Source: Flavobacteriaceae bacterium PS02293 (GTDB lineage: Bacteria > Bacteroidota > Bacteroidia > Flavobacteriales > Weeksellaceae). Taken from it: a stretch of 64,000 nt of DNA. The stretch spans positions 124,001 through 188,000 of the forward strand of contig JASCOV010000002.1 of NCBI GenBank assembly GCA_029960045.1, in the 5' to 3' direction. Each line of letters starts with the position of its first letter. Within the stretch, counting starts at the first letter, position 1. Under the pieces are notes generated by a model. It saw only the letters and a program-made list of their open reading frames with translations, ran no database searches and was not told the DNA's origin. A program made the position numbers and the translations under genes. This document shows positions 32,559-42,098 of this stretch, piece after piece.

Positions 32559-34568
32559 TTATTTGTAACTTCTTGCTTTCACCTCAATATTCTCGTACAC
32601 AAGATCTTCTTTGTGAACTACCGATTGATTGATGTCCATACCTTTGTACTCCCAAGCTGCAACGTATTTGTAATTCACATCGTCACGTTCCGCTTCACCT
32701 TCCGGTGTTGCGTGATCTTCACGGAAATGTCCTCCACAAGATTCATTTCTGTTCAGTGCATCAATCGCCATCAGTTGTCCTAATTCCAAGAAATCAGCAA
32801 CTCTGAAAGCTTTCTCCAATTCCGGATTCATATTGTCTGCATCACCAGGAACGCGGACATCTTTCCAGAAGTTAGTTCTGACTTCTTCGATTTCTTTGAT
32901 TGCTTCTCTAAGGCCTTCAGGCGTTCTTCCCATCCCCACTTTGTTCCACATAATGTGACCCAATTGTTTATGGAAATGATCTACCGTGTGAGTTCCTTTA
33001 TTAGTCAAGAAGAAATTGATTTTTTCTTTAATTTCTTTTTCAGCGTCATTAAATTCCGGAGTATCTGTAGAGATTTTTCCAGTTCTGATATCTGCTGATA
33101 AGTAATCTGCAATTGTGTAAGGTAAAACGAAATATCCGTCTGCCAAACCCTGCATCAAAGCAGAAGCCCCCAATCTGTTTGCTCCGTGATCTGAGAAGTT
33201 AGCTTCTCCAACTACGAAACATCCAGGGATTGTAGATTGCAAGTTGTAATCAACCCAAACGCCGCCCATTGTGTAGTGAACTGCTGGGTAAATTTTCATT
33301 GGTGTTGTATAAGGATCATCAGCAGTAATCTTTTCATACATTACGAATAAGTTACCGTATTTTTCTTCGATCCATTTTTTACCAAGATCATAGATCTGTT
33401 GGTCTGTAGGATTATGAATATTTTTTTCGATAGCGGTTTCTTTACCTTTTTTGATGATCTCTGTTGAGAAATCTAGGTAAACGCCTTCTTTTGTATCATT
33501 ATTTTCGATTCCGTATCCAGCATCACAACGCTCTTTTCCAGCTCTGGAAGCAACGTCTCTAGGAACCAAGTTCCCAAATGCAGGATATCTTCTTTCAAGA
33601 TAGTAATCTCTGTTTTCTTCAGCAATATTTTCCGGTCTCAACTTTCCTTCTCTGATGGCAACAGAATCCTCAATGTTTTTAGGAACCCAGATTCTTCCGG
33701 AGTTTCTAAGAGATTCTGACATCAAAGTCAATTTAGACTGCTGAGTTCCGTGAACAGGAATACAAGTCGGGTGAATCTGAACATAACAAGGATTTGCAAA
33801 ATATGCTCCTTTTTTGTGGATTTTCCAAGCTGCAGAAACGTTCGATCCCATTGCATTTGTAGAAAGAAAATAAACATTTCCATAACCTCCAGAAGCAATA
33901 ACAACCGCGTGAGCAGAATGTTTTTCAATTTCTCCAGTTACAAGATTTCTTGCAATAATTCCTCTAGCTTTTCCATCAACAATTACAAGATCAAGCATCT
34001 CGTGACGGTTATACATTTTCACACGTCCTTTTCCAATCTGACGGCTAAGTGCAGAATAGGCTCCTAATAATAACTGTTGACCAGTTTGTCCTTTTGCATA
34101 GAAAGTTCTTTTTACCTGAACTCCACCAAATGAACGGTTATCTAATTGTCCACCATATTCTCTTCCGAATGGTACACCTTGCGCCACACATTGGTCAATA
34201 ATATTTGCAGAAACTTCTGCTAATCTGTAAACGTTAGCTTCTCTAGCACGGTAATCTCCACCTTTGATTGTATCATAAAACAATCTGTAAGTTGAGTCAC
34301 CATCACCTTGATAATTCTTAGCAGCGTTAATACCACCTTGAGCAGCAATAGAGTGCGCTCTTCTTGGAGAATCCTGATAGCAGAATGCTTTTACATTATA
34401 GCCTTGTTCAGCAAGAGTTGCAGCAGCAGAACCACCAGCTAATCCTGTCCCAACAATGATAATGTCTATTTTGTCTCGGTTGTTTGGAGCAACCAAGTTC
34501 ATGTGATCTTTATGATGTTTCCATTTGTCCGTAAGTGGACCGTGAGGAATTTTTGAATCTAAACCCAT
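32559..34568 (-). CDS. sdhA: Succinate dehydrogenase/fumarate reductase flavoprotein subunit
   Basis: The protein has 669 residues, the longer B-type form. The FAD-binding start [22 protein letters not shown] and [20 protein letters not shown] (covalent FAD-His region) are present, as are the catalytic HPTCIPVHG region and the capping [11 protein letters not shown]. The C-terminal part [14 protein letters not shown] completes the fold. It oxidises succinate to fumarate in the TCA cycle on the inner face of the membrane. It is in operon order sdhC-sdhA-sdhB, and sdhC ends 14 bp upstream. Confidence 0.97.
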   Translation of the reverse strand: MGLDSKIPHGPLTDKWKHHKDHMNLVAPNNRDKIDIIIVGTGLAGGSAAATLAEQGYNVKAFCYQDSPRRAHSIAAQGGINAAKNYQGDGDSTYRLFYDTIKGGDYRAREANVYRLAEVSANIIDQCVAQGVPFGREYGGQLDNRSFGGVQVKRTFYAKGQTGQQLLLGAYSALSRQIGKGRVKMYNRHEMLDLVIVDGKARGIIARNLVTGEIEKHSAHAVVIASGGYGNVYFLSTNAMGSNVSAAWKIHKKGAYFANPCYVQIHPTCIPVHGTQQSKLTLMSESLRNSGRIWVPKNIEDSVAIREGKLRPENIAEENRDYYLERRYPAFGNLVPRDVASRAGKERCDAGYGIENNDTKEGVYLDFSTEIIKKGKETAIEKNIHNPTDQQIYDLGKKWIEEKYGNLFVMYEKITADDPYTTPMKIYPAVHYTMGGVWVDYNLQSTIPGCFVVGEANFSDHGANRLGASALMQGLADGYFVLPYTIADYLSADIRTGKISTDTPEFNDAEKEIKEKINFFLTNKGTHTVDHFHKQLGHIMWNKVGMGRTPEGLREAIKEIEEVRTNFWKDVRVPGDADNMNPELEKAFRVADFLELGQLMAIDALNRNESCGGHFREDHATPEGEAERDDVNYKYVAAWEYKGMDINQSVVHKEDLVYENIEVKARSYK

Positions 34569-34582
34569 AATTTATTTTATTA

Positions 34583-35242
34583 TTATTGAGTAACGAAATG
34601 ATAAATTGCAATGATGATGAATCCCAATGGAATGATAACAGAATACCAGTTTCCAAAAGCTTTGATAAAAGGTGTGTACTTAGGATGTCTCGCTCCAACG
34701 GATTGGAAAGAAGACTGAAATCCATGTGCTAAGTGCAAACCTAATAATACGAAAGCAATTACATAAAGTACAACTCTCCACAGATCGTGGAATTTATGAT
34801 GCAATTCTTCCCAATATCTTACTTCATCAGGATTGTTTCCGTGGATGTACTTAAAGCTGATCTCTGGAAACCAAAAATCGTAAAAGTGCAAAGCGATAAA
34901 TGCTAAAATTACTGCTCCTGAAATAATCATATTTCTGGACACCCAAGTAGAATTAGCAGAACCTTGGTTCATTGCATATTTTACTGGTCTAGCATTGTTG
35001 TTTCTGATTTCCAATACAAATCCCATCACAAAATGGAATACTACTGCGAAAATCAAAATGGGCTGCATCAGAAACTGAACTGCCGGATTATATCCCATAA
35101 AATTTGAAGCTGCATTGAAAGCATCTTCACTGAAAATTGAGATCATGTTGGTGGACAAATGCATCACCAAGAAAATCAGCAAAAACATTGCTGAAAGTGC
35201 CATAGCATATTTTCTGCCTATAGAAGACGTAATCCCTGCCAT
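34583..35242 (-). CDS. sdhC: Succinate dehydrogenase cytochrome b subunit (single-subunit type B)
   Basis: The start is set at ATG 35242 (MAGITSSIGRKYAMALSAMF). An upstream in-frame start at 35293 lies above the TAAATTTG box at 35269-35276, so it would not be transcribed. The protein has 219 residues and about five transmembrane helices (ALSAMFLLIFLVMHLSTNM; QPILIFAVVFHFVMGFVLEI; MIISGAVILAFIALHFYDFW; VVLYVIAFVLLGLHLAHGF; VIIPLGFIIIAIYHFV). The conserved His of MHLSTN, HFVMG, LHFYD and LHLAHG fit the two haem b ligand pairs. It anchors the complex and reduces menaquinone. There is no SdhD, as expected for this type. Confidence 0.93.
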   Translation of the reverse strand: MAGITSSIGRKYAMALSAMFLLIFLVMHLSTNMISIFSEDAFNAASNFMGYNPAVQFLMQPILIFAVVFHFVMGFVLEIRNNNARPVKYAMNQGSANSTWVSRNMIISGAVILAFIALHFYDFWFPEISFKYIHGNNPDEVRYWEELHHKFHDLWRVVLYVIAFVLLGLHLAHGFQSSFQSVGARHPKYTPFIKAFGNWYSVIIPLGFIIIAIYHFVTQ

Positions 35243-35268
35243 AATTCTGTTTGTTATTTGAATTTCCA

Positions 35269-35276
35269 CAAATTTA
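35269..35276 (-). promoter_or_regulatory. Predicted -7 promoter element for sdhCAB
   Basis: The minus strand reads TAAATTTG, 26 bp upstream of ATG 35242. Used to choose the sdhC start. Confidence 0.55.
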
Positions 35277-35400
35277 GAAAATAGTTGACTCAAGTAACAT
35301 TGAGAAATGTCAGAAAAATACAGTTTGTAATCTTTCTAAATAACTTTAATGGAATGTTAACAATATTGCGAATCTTGTAAGTATTCTATGTTAATTAAAA

Positions 35401-35428
35401 TGAAAAATCCCGAAATTCATTCGGGATT
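35401..35428 (-). terminator. Rho-independent terminator after rpoN
   Basis: On the minus strand AATCCCGA (35428-35421) pairs with TCGGGATT (35413-35406), followed by TTTTTC/A-rich bases. It lies just past the rpoN stop. Confidence 0.8.
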
Positions 35429-35436
35429 CTGTCTAT

Positions 35437-36903
35437 TTATAATTCTTTTCTCAATCTTGCGACTGGAATATTGAGTTGTTCTCGGTATTTTGCAATAGTT
35501 CTTCTGGCGATATTGTAGCCTTTTTCTTTAAGAATTCCTACCAAAGCATCATCTGTACAAGGTTTTCTTTTGTTTTCTTTATCAATTGCTTCCTGTAAAT
35601 GTTGTTTGATTTCTTTTGTGGAAACTTCTTCGCCATCATCATTGGTTAATGAATCTGAAAATAAGTTTTTCAAGTAAACAATTCCGTTTGGTGTGTCGGC
35701 GTATTTACTTTTCACAACTCTGGAAATTGTAGAAATATCAAATCCTGTAATATCGGCAACATCTTTCAGAATCATTGGTCTGATGTTTTTCTCATCACCA
35801 GAGATGAAATAGTCTTTTTGAAGTTTCACAATTGCAGTAATAGTTTGCAAAAGTGTGTTTTGTCTTTGATTAATAGCATCAATGTACCATTTTGCTGCAT
35901 CTAGTTTTTGTTTAATGAAAAGCGCTGCTTGCTTATGTTCTGCGGATTTCTTATCGTGAGAATAAGTGGTTAAGATTTCTTTATACTCGTCAGAAACACG
36001 AAGGGAAGGTGCGTTTTTGTTATTTAAAGTTGGAATGACTTGATTGTCCTTTACTTGAAGTACGAAGTCTGGAATGATTTCTTGATTAATAGTAATTGTC
36101 TGAGTGTCAAAATTTCCACCAACTTTAGGAGACAATTTTGCAATCTCTTCCAAAGCATCTTTCAAATCCTCTTCCTCGATGTCGTATTTCTGGATGATTT
36201 TATTGTAATGCTTATTGGCAAGTGCATCAAATTGATTTCTCAAAATATTTCCTGCCAGAATCACAGTTTTATTAGAACTTACCTTTTTCTCGATTTGAAG
36301 TAAAAGGCATTCTCTCAAATCTCTTGCGCCAACGCCCGGTGGGTCCAATTTCTGAACGTAATTTTCAAGAATATAAGTAACTCTTTCAATGGTTGTGTAA
36401 ATGCCTTGTGAAAAAGCCAAATCGTCAACAATTGATTTTATGTCTCTTCTGAGATATCCGTCTGTGTCAAGATTTCCAATGACATATTCGCAGATTTTCA
36501 AATCTTCTTCTTCAACGGTAGATAGTCTGATTTGCTCCAAAAGATAATCATAAAGCGTTTGTCCTTCTGTTAATAAGGACTGATTGTCAAATTCTTCATC
36601 ATCTGCGGAATAATTGCTGGAAGCTGTTTTGTAAGCCGGCTCGTCATCATAAAGATAATCATTGACATCAAAATCCGTTTCTATGCTTTCCGTGCCTTCG
36701 TTTTCATAAGCTTCTTCGGCGGCTGTGTAGTCGTCTTCTTTGCTTTCTTCTTCATTTACTTTTTCCAAAGCAGGATTTTCCTCAAGCTCTCTTTCAAGTT
36801 CTTCTTCGAATTCTAGGGTGTGAAGTTGTATCAGCTTCATCAGTTGAATCTGTTGAGGCGCTAATTTTTGTCCGAGTCTAAGTTGTAGATTTTGCTTTAG
36901 CAT
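35437..36903 (-). CDS. rpoN: RNA polymerase sigma-54 factor
   Basis: The protein has 488 residues. Region I (LKQNLQLRLGQKLAPQQIQL then TLEFEEELERELEENPAL) is the Gln-rich activator-responsive segment. Region II is acidic (about 55-115). The core-binding domain contains LDPPGVGARDLRECL and DISTISRVVKSKYA. The RpoN box ARRTIAKYRE, near the C-terminus, reads the -24 element. It directs transcription at enhancer-dependent promoters that need AAA+ activators, none of which is encoded here. A strong hairpin (37010-37045) lies in the leader 106 bp upstream of the start. Confidence 0.96.
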   Translation of the reverse strand: MLKQNLQLRLGQKLAPQQIQLMKLIQLHTLEFEEELERELEENPALEKVNEEESKEDDYTAAEEAYENEGTESIETDFDVNDYLYDDEPAYKTASSNYSADDEEFDNQSLLTEGQTLYDYLLEQIRLSTVEEEDLKICEYVIGNLDTDGYLRRDIKSIVDDLAFSQGIYTTIERVTYILENYVQKLDPPGVGARDLRECLLLQIEKKVSSNKTVILAGNILRNQFDALANKHYNKIIQKYDIEEEDLKDALEEIAKLSPKVGGNFDTQTITINQEIIPDFVLQVKDNQVIPTLNNKNAPSLRVSDEYKEILTTYSHDKKSAEHKQAALFIKQKLDAAKWYIDAINQRQNTLLQTITAIVKLQKDYFISGDEKNIRPMILKDVADITGFDISTISRVVKSKYADTPNGIVYLKNLFSDSLTNDDGEEVSTKEIKQHLQEAIDKENKRKPCTDDALVGILKEKGYNIARRTIAKYREQLNIPVARLRKEL

Positions 36904-37009
36904 AATTTTTTGAGTTTGTCAATTAATATCAACTTCACGAAGTTAAAAAATAATTTTCAAAAAACAACAAGTTTAGCACGATTTTTGATGAGTTAATAAA
37001 AGTTAACAA

Positions 37010-37045
37010 AAAAACCTTTAGATTATTCTGAAGGTTTTTGTTTTT
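37010..37045. terminator. Terminator-like hairpin inside the rpoN leader
   Basis: AAAAACCTTTAGA (37010-37022) pairs with TCTGAAGGTTTTT (37027-37039; one wobble), with loop TTAT and T runs on both strands. No gene precedes it on either strand within the spacer, so it either attenuates rpoN or ends a short unannotated RNA. Confidence 0.65.
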
Positions 37046-37184
37046 TATTGTCTGGATTTTTTTCTGTTGTTCCGAGATATTGTAATTTTAATTATCTGAT
37101 TTTTTAAATTTTGAGTATATCATCAAATTTATATTTTACAACATTTAGTATTGTTTAATATTCTAAGTTAATAAAAATATTTTT

Positions 37185-37192
37185 TATTTTTG
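37185..37192 (+). promoter_or_regulatory. Predicted -7 promoter element for the small membrane protein gene
   Basis: TATTTTTG (TAnnTTTG), 11 bp before ATG 37204, implying a nearly leaderless mRNA. Confidence 0.45.
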
Positions 37193-37203
37193 ATGAAAAA
37201 TGT

Positions 37204-37551
37204 ATGGTTTTATTCGGCTTGTTTTATTTGGTTCCATTTATTCTGATTTATGTCTTATTTGCTAGATTAGGCAATTTATATGATCAAAAAATTAGTTTTC
37301 AAATAATGATTGCCATTATTTTATATTTCATATTTCGTTTTACTTGTACATTTACTATTTCTTATCTGATTTTAAAGTATAGTTCAGCAGAAAATCCGAA
37401 ACAAATCATAGTAGATAATATTTTCGTGATTAATTTTTCAACTTTTATACTGGCAACTTTTGTAACTTTTCTATATTATAGATTTATTAAAAATAAAATG
37501 AATGTCAATCTGTTTAACCAAAGTGAGATAGAAGATTTAGGGACAAAATAA
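37204..37551 (+). CDS. Small multi-pass membrane protein of unknown function
   Basis: The protein has 115 residues and three strongly hydrophobic helices (LFGLFYLVPFILIYVLFARL; FQIMIAIILYFIFRFTCTFT; INFSTFILATFVTFLYYRFI) with a short acidic C-terminal tail (NQSEIEDLGTK). The promoter box and a shared terminator support it as a real gene. No family recognised. It is monocistronic and divergent from rpoN. Confidence 0.65.
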   Translation: MVLFGLFYLVPFILIYVLFARLGNLYDQKISFQIMIAIILYFIFRFTCTFTISYLILKYSSAENPKQIIVDNIFVINFSTFILATFVTFLYYRFIKNKMNVNLFNQSEIEDLGTK

Positions 37552-37590
37552 AATACGCCGAAAAAACTAAATTTCGGCGTATTTTATTTA
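37551..37590. terminator. Bidirectional terminator between convergent genes
   Basis: A perfect 13-bp stem, AAATACGCCGAAA (37551-37563) with TTTCGGCGTATTT (37572-37584), has flanking T/A runs on both sides. It serves the small membrane protein gene (+) and asnS (-). Confidence 0.9.
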
Positions 37591-37601
37591 TTTGGATTTA
37601 C

Positions 37602-39050
37602 TTAAAACTCTGCATTCTTAGGTGTTCTTGGAAAAGGAATCACATCCCTGATATTCGTCATTCCAGTTACGAAAAGTACCAATCTTTCCAAACCTAAACC
37701 AAATCCAGCGTGCGGAACAGAACCGAATTTTCTAGTATCAAGATACCACCAAAGTTCGTGCTCATCAACACCAAAGTCTTTCATTTTTTCAAGAAGAACA
37801 TCGTGTCTCGCTTCTCTTTCAGAACCGCCGATGATTTCGCCGATTCCTGGGAAAAGAACGTCCATAGCAGCAACCGTTTTTCCATCGTCATTCAGTTTCA
37901 TATAGAACGCTTTGATTTCTTTTGGATAATCGAAAAGGACAACCGGCGTTTCAAAATGTTTCTCCACCAAATATCTTTCGTGCTCAGACTGCAAATCCGT
38001 TCCCCATTTCTCAATCGGATATTGGAATTTGCCTTTTTTATTTTCTTTTGAATTTAATAAAATCTCAATCGCTTCCGTGTAAGAAACTCTCTTGAAACGC
38101 TTCGCAACAACGTTTTGAAGTTTCTCAATCAAGCCTTCTTTAGCTCTGTCTTTCTCTGGTTTTCCTTTTTGCTCTTCTTCAAAACGTTTGTCAAGGAACT
38201 CCAAATCATCTTTGCAGTTATCCAAAACATATTGAATCACATATTTCAAGAAATCCTCAGCAAGGTCGATATTATTTTCAAGATTGTTGAACGCAACTTC
38301 GGGCTCAATCATCCAGAATTCGGCTAAGTGACGCGTCGTATTAGAATTTTCTGCACGGAAAGTCGGTCCGAAAGTGTAAATTCTTCCCAATCCCATCGCT
38401 GCAGTTTCGCCTTCAAGCTGACCAGAAACGGTCAAGTTGGTTTTCTTTCCGAAAAAGTCCTGGGAAAAATCAATTTCTCCTTCTTCGGTTTTTGGCATAT
38501 TATTAAGGTCAAAATTCGTAACGCCGAACATTTCGCCGGCACCTTCTGCATCCGCTCCAGTAATAATTGGCGTGTTGATGTAGAAAAATTGATTTTGATT
38601 AAAGAAAGAGTGAATCGCAAAACTCACCGAATGACGGATTCTGAAAACCGCCCCAAAAACATTGGTTCTAAATCTTAGATGCGCTTGCTCTCTTAGTGTT
38701 TCTAAAGCGTGTTTTTTTGGCTGAAGAATAGTTTTTTCTCTTTCTTCAGGGAAATTGTCGCCTAAAATGATTATTTTTTTTGCAATAATTTCTACAGCTT
38801 GTCCTGCACCTTGACTTTCTATTACTTCACCTACAATTTTAAGAGAAGAAGCTGTGCTTATTTTACTAATAATCGCAGCATCAAAATTTTCGAAATCAAC
38901 AACAATTTGCAAATTATTAATTGTAGAACCGTCGTTAAGCGCAATAAAGCGATTCGCACGAAATGTTCTCACCCAACCTTGAATGGTAATGTCGTGATGT
39001 AATACTTTTTTGTAATCTGCTAATAGGTCTTTAATCGTTTGTCTTTTCAT
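37602..39050 (-). CDS. asnS: Asparagine--tRNA ligase
   Basis: The start is set at ATG 39050 ([20 protein letters not shown]). An in-frame start at 39101 falls inside the TAAATTTG promoter box. The protein has 482 residues: an OB-fold anticodon-binding domain ([20 protein letters not shown]), then the class IIb core with motif 2 ([21 protein letters not shown]) and motif 3 ([16 protein letters not shown]). [11 protein letters not shown] is the form typical of AsnRS rather than AspRS. It charges tRNA-Asn in the cytoplasm. Confidence 0.96.
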   Translation of the reverse strand: MKRQTIKDLLADYKKVLHHDITIQGWVRTFRANRFIALNDGSTINNLQIVVDFENFDAAIISKISTASSLKIVGEVIESQGAGQAVEIIAKKIIILGDNFPEEREKTILQPKKHALETLREQAHLRFRTNVFGAVFRIRHSVSFAIHSFFNQNQFFYINTPIITGADAEGAGEMFGVTNFDLNNMPKTEEGEIDFSQDFFGKKTNLTVSGQLEGETAAMGLGRIYTFGPTFRAENSNTTRHLAEFWMIEPEVAFNNLENNIDLAEDFLKYVIQYVLDNCKDDLEFLDKRFEEEQKGKPEKDRAKEGLIEKLQNVVAKRFKRVSYTEAIEILLNSKENKKGKFQYPIEKWGTDLQSEHERYLVEKHFETPVVLFDYPKEIKAFYMKLNDDGKTVAAMDVLFPGIGEIIGGSEREARHDVLLEKMKDFGVDEHELWWYLDTRKFGSVPHAGFGLGLERLVLFVTGMTNIRDVIPFPRTPKNAEF

Positions 39051-39098
39051 TTTAGTAATAAACTTTTGGAAAGTTTCTGTTTTAAAATTAAGTGAGTG

Positions 39099-39106
39099 CA
39101 AATTTA
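39099..39106 (-). promoter_or_regulatory. Predicted -7 promoter element for asnS
   Basis: The minus strand reads TAAATTTG, 48 bp upstream of ATG 39050. It excludes the longer reading from 39101. Confidence 0.55.
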
Positions 39107-39162
39107 GGAAAAATCGAGGTAAGTCCTTAATTACATTTGGACTTTCTATGTTTTATGTCAAA

Positions 39163-39762
39163 TCAATTCAATAAAACTGACTTTTTAGTACTTTTTCCCT
39201 GACGGATTTTCCAAGCGTGATAGGAACTCGGAACATCAAATTGCCATTTCGGTAAAATTAAAATGATTAAAATGACATCGAGATGAGAAATTAATCCAAG
39301 AATCAAACACAGATAAAATGCCCAATTTGCTGTACTGAAACCTATCAAAAAAGTAAAAGTAATTAACAGACTTAATCCCCAAAGTTTGGAAAGCCAAGCG
39401 TGCGTGCAAGTTTCTTTCCCAAATTTCCAAAAACTGATAATATAACACAAAACCTCCATTCCAAAAATCAGCGAAATACTTTTCCAATGGTCTTTTATTA
39501 TTTCTGAATTGAGCCAATGCGTTGCGAATCCCATTGCCAGCCAGAAAACCAAATCTGTTTGACTGTCCAATCTTCTTAATTTTTCGGATGAAACTCCAAC
39601 TTTGCGCGCAATGATTCCGTCAAAAATATCTGTTAGTAATCCGAAATACATTAGAATTACAATCAGAGTTCTTGTTGTTTCTCCAACAAAATATCCTAAA
39701 TATAGAATGGCGATTGCTGAAAGGAATCTTAATAAGATTAATAAATATGGGATTGTTTTCAT
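39163..39762 (-). CDS. CDP-alcohol phosphatidyltransferase family membrane protein
   Basis: The start is set at ATG 39762 (MKTIPYLLILLRFLSAIAIL); longer readings overlap the upstream gene heavily. The protein has 199 residues and about six transmembrane helices. The family signature reads DIFDGIIARKVGVSSEK LRRLDSQTD: all four metal-binding Asp of D(x)2DG(x)2AR(x)8G(x)3D(x)3D are present, but the conserved Gly after the spacer is Leu. The substrate (phospholipid or polyol-P headgroup) cannot be inferred. It is the last gene of a unit with two outer-membrane-type genes, 11 bp after the barrel gene. Confidence 0.82.
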   Translation of the reverse strand: MKTIPYLLILLRFLSAIAILYLGYFVGETTRTLIVILMYFGLLTDIFDGIIARKVGVSSEKLRRLDSQTDLVFWLAMGFATHWLNSEIIKDHWKSISLIFGMEVLCYIISFWKFGKETCTHAWLSKLWGLSLLITFTFLIGFSTANWAFYLCLILGLISHLDVILIILILPKWQFDVPSSYHAWKIRQGKSTKKSVLLN

Positions 39763-39773
39763 TTGAATAAGAT

Positions 39774-40394
39774 TTAAAGTTTTATAGAAATCGTAGCTTC
39801 TGCGGAAAATACATTGAATTGATTCGGAATTGTTGTTTTGTACCAAAGTCCATAAGGTGTAATGCTCGCTTTGATTCCAAGTCCAATATTTCTTTTCCAA
39901 ATCCTCAACCCTTGTCCGAATTGCAAAGTGGAAACAGATTCTGCATCAATGATGATTTGAGTCGTGTTTTCATTTTCCGGTTTCCGGATTGGGTCGTCCG
40001 GAATTCCTGTTCCGTCCACAAAAAGCGTGTTGAATGTGAGTTCACTTAGCCATTCCACCTTTTGATTTTTGATGGAAAACTCTTTTACAAGCCTTCCTCC
40101 GAGATTGAAAATGTAACCTTTGGATTCGATTTTATAGTAATTTCCATTCTTTCCATAATCGAAATTATAAATTGTTGCACCGGATTTCAAATTTCCGCCA
40201 AGTTCTAATCTTGCATCAGCTTCCATTGGATATCGGTACCAGAATCCAAAAGCAATCGCAGGATTAGGTTGTGAAATTTTGGTCGAATTGTCAGAAATAA
40301 TTCCTAATTCAAAAATGACTTTGTAGTCTTTGCTTTCTGTTTGAGTCTGAGCATTCATTAGAATAATCCCTAAGAAAATAAATAAGAATTTCAT
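39774..40394 (-). CDS. Probable outer-membrane beta-barrel protein
   Basis: The protein has 206 residues and signal peptide MKFLFIFLGIILMNAQ. The mature protein is a run of amphipathic strands (AIAFGFWYRYPMEADARLEL; TLQFGQGLRIWKRNIGLGIK; VFSAEATISIKL), and the last one is a typical barrel-closing strand. About eight to ten strands fit a small barrel. It overlaps no neighbour once the CDP-alcohol gene is started at 39762. It lies 4 bp after the LA_2272-type gene. Function unknown. Confidence 0.7.
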   Translation of the reverse strand: MKFLFIFLGIILMNAQTQTESKDYKVIFELGIISDNSTKISQPNPAIAFGFWYRYPMEADARLELGGNLKSGATIYNFDYGKNGNYYKIESKGYIFNLGGRLVKEFSIKNQKVEWLSELTFNTLFVDGTGIPDDPIRKPENENTTQIIIDAESVSTLQFGQGLRIWKRNIGLGIKASITPYGLWYKTTIPNQFNVFSAEATISIKL

Positions 40395-40398
40395 CGCT

Positions 40399-41064
40399 TT
40401 AAAAATTTAAGATTGGCATTGTTCGTTTAGAATTCTTGTTCCAAAATCCGATTTGGAAATTTCTACCATCAATATTTTTATTAATCAATCCGATTTGGAC
40501 GCCATTTATTTTTTTAGAAATATTAATGATGCCTATTTGAACGCCTTTGTAATCTACTATTCCATTGGTAATACCAACGGTAATTCCACTTCCTTTTTTT
40601 GCGAAATTTCCAAATGTTCCAAAAGAAATCCCGTGAAGTTCATCTACATCATTTGATATTGCAGTTAGGGAAATTCCAGTCATTCGGCTTCCGTAATTGT
40701 ACATCGAAAGATTGATTCCATTGTTGCTTTGATTTCTCAAAGGTCCTGCCAGAGAAATGTTCAGGCCGTTTTGCCGTAAAACATCGGTTGTATTTTGAAT
40801 CTTGGAAGTGTCGTAAAAACAAAAGAGAAGAAACCCTAATGGATTGATGTCGAGATTCAGTCCGTTGATGATTTTTTTCGGGGAATTGGGTAATAAAATA
40901 TCGTCCATTCCAACTCCAATTGCCAATCCGTTTACCTTGTCGATTTTTTTTGAAAGTGGAGTGAAGGCAATTAGACGTGTTTCAATTTTTTTAATTTGTA
41001 TAGAATCTTGTCCAAACAGTATTGAACTTGCAAATATTAACAGTGAGAATAATTTCGTTTTCAT
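40399..41064 (-). CDS. LA_2272-type surface-repeat protein
   Basis: The protein has 221 residues and signal peptide MKTKLFSLLIFASSILFGQ. The second half is built of short tandem beta repeats with the core GVQIGIIN / GVQIGLINKN / GITVGITNGIV / GISLTAIS, the signature of LA_2272-family surface repeats. These probably form a small beta-solenoid or barrel at the outer membrane. It heads a three-gene minus-strand unit and diverges from an HTH regulator. A TAATTTTG box (41088-41095, minus) precedes it. Confidence 0.75.
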   Translation of the reverse strand: MKTKLFSLLIFASSILFGQDSIQIKKIETRLIAFTPLSKKIDKVNGLAIGVGMDDILLPNSPKKIINGLNLDINPLGFLLFCFYDTSKIQNTTDVLRQNGLNISLAGPLRNQSNNGINLSMYNYGSRMTGISLTAISNDVDELHGISFGTFGNFAKKGSGITVGITNGIVDYKGVQIGIINISKKINGVQIGLINKNIDGRNFQIGFWNKNSKRTMPILNF

Positions 41065-41069
41065 AATAA

Positions 41070-41101
41070 TTGATTTTAATTATGATTCAAAATTATATTT
41101 G
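41070..41101. promoter_or_regulatory. Overlapping divergent promoter boxes
   Basis: On the plus strand, TTG (41070-41072) is 21 bp upstream of TATATTTG (41094-41101). On the minus strand, TAATTTTG occupies 41095-41088 and faces the surface-repeat operon. The two -7 boxes overlap by 2 bp. A further plus box, TAAATTTG, lies at 41144-41151. Confidence 0.5.
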
Positions 41102-41165
41102 AAACTCAAGCTTCTCAATGCGGAAAAGAATTAATATTTTTTCTAAATTTGTGAAAATCGCAAAG

Positions 41166-42095
41166 ATGTATCAGGAACTTTTATTGAAACAGATTCGAAG
41201 CAAGATTGGAGACAAATCTTTGAACGATGAGATTGCCAATGTTCTCAACATCAGTTACGACGCTGCACATCGACGAACATCTATGAAATCAAAATTTTCT
41301 CTGGAAGAAAGTCTGGTTTTGGCAAAATTCTATAATATCTCGCTGGACAGTTTTATGGAAAGTGAAAATCAAATCATTGCGAAGAAAACCAAACCTATCA
41401 GAACGGTTACGGATTTACTCAATTATTTTGATGACGCTTTGCATCTTCTGAATGATTTTAAAATCAACAAAGAAACCGAGGTTTATTATTCAGCGAAGGA
41501 TATTCCGTTTTTTTATACGATTTCGGATTCGGTTTTGTCCCGATTTAAGTTGTTTGTCTGGATGAATCTCCTGAATGAAAAAGATTTTATGCAACCATTT
41601 GACGATTTCAAATTAGAAAGATATTCCGACAAAAGTGAAGATTTGAAAAAACTTTATGAAAATCTGAATGTCACAGAAATCTGGAACAATACCACCATTT
41701 CCAGCATTCTGAATCAGGTTTTGTTTTATTCAGAAATCGAAATTCTATCCAAAAAAACCGCAAAATTAATTCTTGAAGAACTAAAAATCTTAATCAAAAG
41801 CATCGAGAAAAAGGCCGAAAATGAAAATAAGAATTTCCACATTTACGCTCACGATATTCTGATTCTGAACAATAGTATTTTATTTAAAAACGAAGAAAAA
41901 TCGTCGCTTTTCGTGCCGTACAATATGTTCGGCTATATGATGACGGATGACCAAAGTACATGTGATGATGCGCTCAATTTCTTTCAACATCAAATCAAAA
42001 ACTCAACATCGCTCAGTTTTTCTGGTCAGCGCGACCGCAAAAAATTTTTCAATAGTATGTTGGAGAGAATAGAAAGTCTGAAGAATTCTATTTAA
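41166..42095 (+). CDS. Predicted HTH transcriptional regulator with long C-terminal sensor domain
   Basis: The protein has 309 residues from ATG 41166, 15 bp after a TAAATTTG box. An earlier ATG at 41118 would add a basic 16-residue extension and remains possible. The N-terminus IRSKIGDKSLNDEIANVLNI, then SYDAAHRRTSMKSKFSLEES, reads as a BetR/Cro-type HTH. The remaining 230 residues are helical and carry no recognised enzyme motif; they probably bind a ligand or dimerise. Similar proteins in Flavobacteriia are annotated only as regulators. It diverges from the surface-repeat/barrel/CDP-alcohol unit, which it may control (inference from position). Confidence 0.75.
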   Translation: MYQELLLKQIRSKIGDKSLNDEIANVLNISYDAAHRRTSMKSKFSLEESLVLAKFYNISLDSFMESENQIIAKKTKPIRTVTDLLNYFDDALHLLNDFKINKETEVYYSAKDIPFFYTISDSVLSRFKLFVWMNLLNEKDFMQPFDDFKLERYSDKSEDLKKLYENLNVTEIWNNTTISSILNQVLFYSEIEILSKKTAKLILEELKILIKSIEKKAENENKNFHIYAHDILILNNSILFKNEEKSSLFVPYNMFGYMMTDDQSTCDDALNFFQHQIKNSTSLSFSGQRDRKKFFNSMLERIESLKNSI

Positions 42096-42098
42096 AAA

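Larger units (their letters stand above)
36904..37203. other. Divergent rpoN spacer with internal hairpin and promoter boxes
   Basis: This 300-bp AT-rich non-coding spacer contains the hairpin at 37010-37045, a minus-strand TAAATTTG box at 37124-37131 that would start a 200-nt rpoN leader, and a plus-strand TATTTTTG box at 37185-37192. No open frame of note. Confidence 0.6.
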
